Origin: an uncultured Holophagaceae bacterium
GTDB lineage: Bacteria; Acidobacteriota; Holophagae; Holophagales; Holophagaceae
Direction of reading: 5' to 3'
DNA: 64,000 nucleotides
Assembly: GCA_903937385.1 (NCBI GenBank)
Contig: CAIZZF010000026.1
Location: 124,001 to 188,000, forward strand
Shown here: positions 33,278 through 39,058 of the stretch, piece after piece
Numbering within the stretch: position 1 is the first letter of the stretch
How the letters are laid out: every line of letters begins with the position of its first letter
Translations under genes and position numbers: made by a program
The notes under the pieces: generated by a model
What the model saw: the letters and a program-made list of their open reading frames with translations, nothing else
The model's database searches: none
Told to the model about the DNA's origin: nothing

Positions 33278-33880
33278 CTAGAAGCGCCAGAGGAGACCGC
33301 AGCTCGCGGCGTTCGCGGGCTGGTTCTCCTGGCCGTAGCGGCTGAAGGTGGCCCGGACCTCGGCCTCGAGGTGGCGCGAGAGGCGGCAGGTGAGCACAGG
33401 ACCCAGGCCCAGGCGCCACCAGTGGGCGGTGCCGCTGACGCTGACGGGGGCGGCGCCGGGCGTGGGGGTCACCCGATTGGTGCTGGCCACGGACCAGCGG
33501 AGCTCCTGGATGCCCACGCCCACGGCCCAGCGGTCATCCAGGCGGCGGAGGTAGTCGGCGCCCAGGGCCAGCGAGCGCACCCGGGTGTCCAGGGACTGGG
33601 GCGTCACCGGGCCCGAGGTGGTCTGGTTCCGGCCCGGGAAGGCGACGACATCCACCCGGGGCCGCAGCTCGTGGCCCGGTGCGAAGGCCCAGGTCCCATG
33701 CAGCCCCAGGGACAGCCCCGGTGACCCCGCCGTGAGCCGCAGGTCCGGGCTGGCCGGGAAGACCAGCGCCGCCTGCGCGCCGAACTGCCCCGCGCCGGGC
33801 AGGTCCACGGCCTGAAGTCCCGGCGCCGAAACCAGGCAAACAAGGCAAACCAGGGGCAGGCATCGCTTCAGTCCGGCCAT
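33278..33880 (-). CDS. Small outer-membrane beta-barrel protein
   Basis: A 200-residue protein with a signal peptide (CLPLVCLVCLVSAPGLQA). It is followed by about eight amphipathic strands (LSLGLHGTWAFAP, ELRPRVDVVAFPG, VRSLALGADYLRRLDDRWAVGVGIQELRW, HWWRLGLGPVLTCRLSRHLEAEVRATFSRYG) and a terminal aromatic strand SCGLLWRF ending in Phe. That is the size and pattern of an OmpA/OmpX-type eight-strand barrel. The start at 33880 follows GGGTGGACGAG; a GTG 9 nt upstream is an alternative. It is the first gene of the minus-strand fibre cassette, divergent from an AraC regulator. It may anchor or help export the fibre. Confidence 0.75.
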   Translation of the reverse strand: MAGLKRCLPLVCLVCLVSAPGLQAVDLPGAGQFGAQAALVFPASPDLRLTAGSPGLSLGLHGTWAFAPGHELRPRVDVVAFPGRNQTTSGPVTPQSLDTRVRSLALGADYLRRLDDRWAVGVGIQELRWSVASTNRVTPTPGAAPVSVSGTAHWWRLGLGPVLTCRLSRHLEAEVRATFSRYGQENQPANAASCGLLWRF

Positions 33881-34045
33881 CTCGTCCACCCTTTTCGCTG
33901 AACAGGGCGCCCAATGGCCCCACTGGTCGATTATTCGGTGGCGCCTGGAGGGTCTGAAGCTGGGCGTTCTATGAAAAGCGGACTGATTTCTATGACCTGT
34001 GGCCGTCAAGATCTTTTGCTCCTCCGCGAGTCCTAGACTCACGCC

Positions 34046-35074
34046 ATGGAACCCAGCTTCGCCCGCCTGCGATTCGAATGGCTCGTTGACGCGGCCAAGG
34101 AGAGCTTCGCGTTCAGCCCCGGGGATGGGGACCTGGAGCACCAGTCCCTGCACCTCCCGCCGGAGCTCGGCGAGGGACACTTCGACAACTACAACCTCGC
34201 CCTGGGCATGAGCCTCTACCGGAGCACGCACCGGATGCTGCCCGCAGCCTCGGGCCACCTGGTGCCCATCGCCGAGATCGAGATCGACTATGGTGGCCCC
34301 GCCTTCGTGGCCCAGAGCCTGCGGGGGGGCCGCATCTGCCAGCAGGAACGGGCGCCCAAGACCGACCTCATCTTCGAGGAGGGGCGGGACTTCTTCCTCC
34401 ACATCCAGAAACGGCAGGTGCTGCCCCTGGTCGATGGTTCCGCCGACTCCACCATGGTCGCCGTCCAGACCCGGTTCGCCACCCTGGAGCGCCTCCTCGG
34501 GGAACAGGAAGCGGGCGCCCTGCTCCAGGCCCTGGACCTGACCACCCTGCCTTCGGTGGCAGTCCGGACCATCCCCCGCCAGATCAGCGCCCCGCTGCAC
34601 CAGGCCATGGCCCGGTCGCTCACAGGGGCGACGCAGAAGCTCTACGCCCAGGCCAAGGTGCTCGAATACTTGTCAGGCCTTTCGGAGCACCTGAGCCTGG
34701 AGGGCACCGTCGACCCCGCCGCCACCACGCTGAAGGAGTGCGTGGCGGCCTGCCGGGACCACCTCCTAGGCCTAGAGGGGAAGCTGCCCAGCCTTGTCTC
34801 CCTAGCGCAGACGTTCAACCTGCCCGCGAAGCGCCTCAATGCCGCCTTCAGCGAGACCTACGGTCAGACCATCTTCGCGTTCATCACGGCCCACCGGCTG
34901 GACCAGGCGAGGCACGCCCTCCTGGAGACCGACGTGCCCATGAAGGCACTTGCCCACAAGCTGGGCTACTCCCACGTGAACAACTTCATCACCGCCTTCC
35001 AGAAGCGCTTCGGCCAGTCCCCCGGCAGCCTGCGCACCCGGGAAGGCAAGCCCCTCAAGCCGCGGATCGCCTAG
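34046..35074 (+). CDS. AraC-family transcriptional regulator (paralogue B)
   Basis: A 342-residue regulator with a C-terminal AraC domain (about 240-335): LVSLAQTFNLPAKRLNAAFSETYG for the first helix pair and MKALAHKLGYSHVNNFITAFQKRFGQSPGSLR for the second. The N-terminal part is not a recognised ligand domain. An AKVLEYLSGL segment before the DNA-binding domain is shared with the regulator at 22289, so the two are paralogues. It is transcribed away from the surface-fibre cassette across a 165-nt spacer, which makes that cassette the first target to consider. An intergenic repeat follows its stop. Confidence 0.87.
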   Translation: MEPSFARLRFEWLVDAAKESFAFSPGDGDLEHQSLHLPPELGEGHFDNYNLALGMSLYRSTHRMLPAASGHLVPIAEIEIDYGGPAFVAQSLRGGRICQQERAPKTDLIFEEGRDFFLHIQKRQVLPLVDGSADSTMVAVQTRFATLERLLGEQEAGALLQALDLTTLPSVAVRTIPRQISAPLHQAMARSLTGATQKLYAQAKVLEYLSGLSEHLSLEGTVDPAATTLKECVAACRDHLLGLEGKLPSLVSLAQTFNLPAKRLNAAFSETYGQTIFAFITAHRLDQARHALLETDVPMKALAHKLGYSHVNNFITAFQKRFGQSPGSLRTREGKPLKPRIA

Positions 35075-35087
35075 GCGCATCCGGTCG

Positions 35088-35145
35088 AACCACCGCAGAG
35101 AAAAGGAATTTCTAACCACAAAGAGCACAAAGGGCACAAAGGGAA
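35088..35145. repeat. Single-arm repeat, CACAAAGGG-unit type
   Basis: The sequence reads AACCACCGCAGAGAAAAGGA, then AACCACAAAGAGCACAAAGGGCACAAAGGG-like units with a period of about 9 nt. Unlike the elements at 26456 and 41881, no matching opposite arm is seen nearby. It looks like a half-element or a remnant. It lies just after the AraC gene and upstream of proBA. Confidence 0.7.
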
Positions 35146-35274
35146 TCCCCTTGCGCGACCTGGGTTCCCTCGCGCACACTGGCAGCATCATGACTGTCTC
35201 CGTGAGTTCCGACCCGCGCCCTAGCCACCCCACCCCGATGGTTGGGTCAAAGGGCGTCTGAGCTGATTTTCTGA

Positions 35275-35334
35275 GTGTTCGCTCTGCCGCCCCCGACCCT
35301 ACCGGATCGGGGGTTCCTGTTTCTGAGGTTCCCC
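35275..35334 (+). promoter_or_regulatory. Possible proBA leader: proline-rich in-frame segment over a hairpin
   Basis: Directly before the chosen proBA start lie 20 in-frame codons from a GTG, with 5 prolines, three of them consecutive. The same bases form a hairpin with a 7-bp stem: CCCCCGA at 35290-35296 pairs with TCGGGGG at 35307-35313, around a 10-nt loop. A ribosome pausing on the Pro codons would unfold it. No stop codon separates this segment from proBA, so it is not a textbook leader peptide, and C-rich runs in GC-rich DNA give Pro codons by chance. Confidence 0.3.
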
Positions 35335-37521
35335 ATGTCTGACCAGCACCCCACTGCAGTGTCCTCGGGCCGGAAGACCCCGATCCAGACTCGGCCCGAG
35401 CTGAGCAGGGCCCGGCGCATCGTCATCAAGCTGGGCACCCAGGTGGTGGTGGACGCTGAGGGCCGTCCGGCCCTCGGCCGGCTCTACGGGCTCATGGAGG
35501 CCGTGGCCGCCATGGCGGCGCGCGGCTGCCAGCCGGTGCTGGTCTCCTCGGGCGCCGTGGGCCTCGGCGCCCGCCGCCTGGGCATCCACCCTCGGGAGCT
35601 GGCGGACAAGCAGGCCAGCGCCGCCGTGGGCCAGGGTGAGCTTATGTCGCTGTACCAGGACGGCCTCGGGCGCCTGGGCTTCCCCGCGGCGCAGGTGCTG
35701 CTCACGGAAGACGACTTCGCGGACCCCACCCGCCACGCCAACCTGAAGCGCACCCTGGAGACCCTGCTCTCCCTGGGCACCGTCCCCGTGCTGAACGAGA
35801 ACGACACGGTCTCCACCCTGGAGCTGGAGCGCCCCGCCGAGGACCGCACCCCGATCTTCAGCGACAACGACCACCTCTCGGCCCTGGTGGCCGCCCACCT
35901 GGACGCGGACCTGCTGGTGCTGCTCTCGGACGTCACGGCCCTGCACACCCGCAACCCCGGCCTGGACCCCACGGCGGAGCCCATCCTGGATGTGCCCTAC
36001 GCCAGCCAGCCGCCTGTGGAAGTGCAGGGCAGCAACGGCCGGGGCCGCGGCGGCATGGCCAGCAAGCTCACGGCGGCGCGGCTGGCTGCGGCCCAGGGCG
36101 TCCCGGTGGTGATGGCCTCGGGCCTGATGCCGCAGGTCCTCGAGCGCATCCTGGCGGGCGACCCCGTGGGCACCCTCTTCGCGCCGAACCCCGACCCCGC
36201 GGCGCCCAGCCACCCCATCCTGGCGGACAACCCCGTGCGGCCCCTGGCTCAGGCGGCCCGGGAGGCCTCCCGGCGGCTGGCAGTCACCGACGGGGCCACC
36301 CGGAACCACGCCCTCGCCGCACTGGCGGACGTCCTGCTGCGGAAGACCCACCGCATCCTGGCCGCCAACGAGCGGGACCTGGATGCGGCGGTGAGCCACA
36401 TCAGCAACTCGGCCTACCAGCGGCTGCGCCTGGACGAGGCCAAGCTGCGCGAGATGGCCGCGGGCGTGCGCGCCGTGGCGGCCCTGCCGGATCCGCTCCA
36501 CCACGTGCAACTGCGCCGGAGCCTGGACGAGGGCCTAGAGCTGACTCGCGTGAGCTGCCCCCTGGGCGTGCTGGGGGTGGTCTTCGAGTCCCGGCCCGAC
36601 GCCCTGATCCAGATCAGCGCCCTCGCCCTGAAGAGCGGCAACGCCGTGCTGCTCAAGGGCGGCCACGAGGCGCTGCACTCCAACGCCGCCCTGCTCTCGG
36701 CGGTGCAGGAGGCCCTGCAGGCCGTGGGCCTGCCCGTGGCGGCGGTGCAGGGTCTGGAGGACCGCGCCTCGGTGGAGGCCCTGCTGAGCCTGCCGGAGCT
36801 GGTGGACCTGGTGATCCCCCGGGGCTCCAACGCCCTGGTGAAGCGCATCCAGTCCGCCACGCGAATCCCCGTTTTGGGCCATGCCGAGGGCATCTGCCAC
36901 ATGTACCTGGACGCCACCGCCGACCCGACGATGGCGGTGGCCCTGGTGCGGGACGCCAAGCTGCAGTATCCCTCCGCCTGCAACGCGGTGGAGACCGTCC
37001 TGGTGCACGCCGCCGCGGCGCCGCGCCTGCTGCCCCTGCTCGCCGCGGACCTGCGCAGCCACCAGGTGGAGCTGCGGGGCTGCGCCCAGTGCCAGGCGCT
37101 GGTGCCAGACCTGGCCGCCGCCACGGCCGAGGACTGGGACACGGAATACGGCGAGCCGATCCTGGCCATCAAGGTGGTCCGGGACCTGGACGAGGCCCTC
37201 GCGCACATCCGCCACCACGGCAGCGGTCACACCGAGGCCATCGTCACCGAGGACCCCGCCGCCGCGGCCCGGTTCCTGGCCGAGGTGGACGCCGCCGGGG
37301 TCTACCACAACGCCTCGACCCGCTTCGCGGACGGCTTCCGCTACGGCTTTGGCGCCGAGGTGGGCATCAGCACCGGCCGGATCCACGCCCGGGGTCCCGT
37401 GGGGCTGGAGGGGCTGCTGAGCCACCGCTACCTGCTGCGGGGCCAGGGCCAGCGCGTCGCGGACTACGCGGGACCCTCCGCCCGGCCCTTTCTCCACCGG
37501 GATCTGCCCATTGAGTCATAA
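35335..37521 (+). CDS. proBA: Fused glutamate 5-kinase / gamma-glutamyl phosphate reductase (P5CS-like)
   Basis: A 728-residue bifunctional enzyme for the first two steps of proline synthesis (glutamate to gamma-glutamyl phosphate to glutamate semialdehyde). Residues about 20-275 are the kinase: RIVIKLGTQVVVDAEG, VSSGAVGLGARRLG, VPVLNENDTVST and GRGGMASKLTAA. Residues about 300-728 are the reductase, with the catalytic Cys549 in YPSACNAVETVLVH and the nucleotide loop VIPRGSN. There is no PUA domain after the kinase, unlike E. coli ProB. Most bacteria encode two proteins, while plants and animals have this fusion as P5CS. The start at 35335 follows a GAGG site. Proline feedback sites cannot be judged. 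Confidence 0.95.
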   Translation: MSDQHPTAVSSGRKTPIQTRPELSRARRIVIKLGTQVVVDAEGRPALGRLYGLMEAVAAMAARGCQPVLVSSGAVGLGARRLGIHPRELADKQASAAVGQGELMSLYQDGLGRLGFPAAQVLLTEDDFADPTRHANLKRTLETLLSLGTVPVLNENDTVSTLELERPAEDRTPIFSDNDHLSALVAAHLDADLLVLLSDVTALHTRNPGLDPTAEPILDVPYASQPPVEVQGSNGRGRGGMASKLTAARLAAAQGVPVVMASGLMPQVLERILAGDPVGTLFAPNPDPAAPSHPILADNPVRPLAQAAREASRRLAVTDGATRNHALAALADVLLRKTHRILAANERDLDAAVSHISNSAYQRLRLDEAKLREMAAGVRAVAALPDPLHHVQLRRSLDEGLELTRVSCPLGVLGVVFESRPDALIQISALALKSGNAVLLKGGHEALHSNAALLSAVQEALQAVGLPVAAVQGLEDRASVEALLSLPELVDLVIPRGSNALVKRIQSATRIPVLGHAEGICHMYLDATADPTMAVALVRDAKLQYPSACNAVETVLVHAAAAPRLLPLLAADLRSHQVELRGCAQCQALVPDLAAATAEDWDTEYGEPILAIKVVRDLDEALAHIRHHGSGHTEAIVTEDPAAAARFLAEVDAAGVYHNASTRFADGFRYGFGAEVGISTGRIHARGPVGLEGLLSHRYLLRGQGQRVADYAGPSARPFLHRDLPIES

Positions 37522-37640
37522 ATCAAATTAATCAAAGCATAAATCCAGATAACTTGAGCTGGGGGTCTGAACTGTTAACCTTATAGAGATACTTGTCGCC
37601 CAACGACTGTCGGGGCGGCATTTTCTTACTGGGAGGTACC

Positions 37641-38951
37641 GTGTCCACCCTTCTCTCCCCTGAGACTCCGGCCTATGCCGTTCCCGAGGCCAACCTCGTC
37701 CCGGTGAGCAACCACCTGGGCAGCATGCTGGCCATCCCACCCTCCCGCATGTTCCTCATCAACAAATCGCTCAAGGTCTTCCAGGAGAAGCAGCCCGGCG
37801 TGCCGGTCTTCGACGCCAGCCAGGGCGACGGCGGGGCCTCCCTGCCCGGCGTGCCCGAGGCCCTGCTCGACCGCGCCTTCGAGCTGCAGAAGCAGCACGG
37901 CACCGCCTACGACATGCCCTTCGGCACCGACGCCTACCGGAAGGCCGTGGCCGAGCAGTACTGGAAGCTGGCCCCGGAGACGGGCTGGGGACCGGCCAAC
38001 GTCATCGGCACCCAGGGCGGCCGCGACGGCCTCGTGAAGGCCTACCAGGCCATGCTGGCCCTGGGCCACGGCCGCCAGGGCGATGTCATCGTCGTCAGCC
38101 GCGTGCCCTGGATCAGCTACAACTGGGGTCCCTATGGCATCGGCGCCAACGTCATGTGGGCTCCAGGCCGCCCCGAGGAGGCTTGGTCCTACTCGGAAGA
38201 GGGCATCCAGGCCTGCGTGGATGAAGCCGCGAAGCAGGGCCGCAAGGTGGCGGGCCTCGTCATCACCAGCCCCGACAACCCCACGGGCCAGACCCTCACG
38301 CTGGAGCGCCAGATCGCCCTGGGCCGGGCGGCCCTGGAAGCGGGCGTGGCCTTCGTCCTCTACGACTGGATGTATCACGCGGTCACCGACGGCGGGATGA
38401 CCGATGTGAACGCGCTGCTGCTCGCCTTCGAGCCCGCGCTCCGCAACCGCATCATGGTGCTGGACGGCATCACCAAGTGCCTGGGCGGCTCCAACATCCG
38501 CAACTGCCACCTGCTGGCCCCCGAGGCCGTGGTGAAGATGATCGTGGCCCAGGCCTCGCACACGGTGATCCCGTCCTTCTTCAGCCTGGCCGTGGCCATG
38601 GCCGCCTATGAGAAGGGCCTGCTCAACGCCGCCGCGCCCATCATCGAGCCCACCCGCGCCAGCCGCGCCTGGCTGAAGGCCTACCTCAAGGAGCAGGGCC
38701 TCACCCACATCATCGGGCAGGGCTACTACGCCTTCATCAAGGTCGCCGACTCCCTGGCGGCCAAGGGCTGGGCCGACTCCGAGCCCATGGGCCAGTACCT
38801 GGCCGAGAACCACGGCGTGGCCATCGTGCCCGGCGCCTTCTTCAGCCCCTATGGTGGCGAGTGGGTCCGGTTCTCCTACGCCACCCCCCGCGAGCGCACC
38901 CAGGGCGCCGCCGAACGCCTCGTCGCCGCGCTGAATGACTTGAAGAAGTGA
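37641..38951 (+). CDS. Class I/II PLP-dependent aminotransferase
   Basis: A 436-residue aminotransferase of the aspartate/aromatic fold type I. It has TQGGRDGLVKAYQAM for the PLP phosphate region, ITSPDNPTGQTLT (the SNPxNPTG-like motif), YDWMYHAV with the PLP-stacking and Asp-containing strand, and the Schiff-base Lys in DGITKCLGGSNIR. A C-terminal Arg in WVRFSYA is placed to bind the substrate carboxylate. The start is GTG at 37641 with GGGAGG upstream. It lies between proBA and the ligase-M20 fusion on the same strand, but with 119- and 107-nt spacers, so separate promoters are likely. A GC-rich stem (GTCGCCC with GGGCGGC) lies in its leader. The amino donor is unknown. Confidence 0.87.
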   Translation: MSTLLSPETPAYAVPEANLVPVSNHLGSMLAIPPSRMFLINKSLKVFQEKQPGVPVFDASQGDGGASLPGVPEALLDRAFELQKQHGTAYDMPFGTDAYRKAVAEQYWKLAPETGWGPANVIGTQGGRDGLVKAYQAMLALGHGRQGDVIVVSRVPWISYNWGPYGIGANVMWAPGRPEEAWSYSEEGIQACVDEAAKQGRKVAGLVITSPDNPTGQTLTLERQIALGRAALEAGVAFVLYDWMYHAVTDGGMTDVNALLLAFEPALRNRIMVLDGITKCLGGSNIRNCHLLAPEAVVKMIVAQASHTVIPSFFSLAVAMAAYEKGLLNAAAPIIEPTRASRAWLKAYLKEQGLTHIIGQGYYAFIKVADSLAAKGWADSEPMGQYLAENHGVAIVPGAFFSPYGGEWVRFSYATPRERTQGAAERLVAALNDLKK

Positions 38952-39030
38952 TTCACCACCAAGGCACCAAGGTTCTTTACGCCTCGCGAATCGGCTTCGC
39001 CGATTCGCGAGACGAACAGACTATTGGTGG
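38951..39030. repeat. Intergenic element, CACCAAGG-unit type, enclosing a perfect palindrome
   Basis: The left part ATTCACCACCAAGGCACCAAGG (38951-38972) repeats the CACCAAGG unit. A short matching end CTATTGGTGG (39021-39030) closes it. In between lies the perfect palindrome at 38983-39011. The whole sits between the aminotransferase stop and the ligase-M20 start, 28 nt before the latter. It is the shortest and most decayed-looking two-sided member of the family. Confidence 0.6.
38983..39011. terminator. Perfect 13-bp palindrome after the aminotransferase gene
   Basis: CTCGCGAATCGGC and GCCGATTCGCGAG pair perfectly around TTC, 31 nt after the aminotransferase stop. No T-tract follows. The core CGAATCG/CGATTCG resembles those of the palindromes at 20504 and 24973. 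It may terminate the aminotransferase transcript or be a REP-like unit. Confidence 0.5.
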
Positions 39031-39058
39031 ATCTCAGTACTAACTGTCCGGAGTCCCC

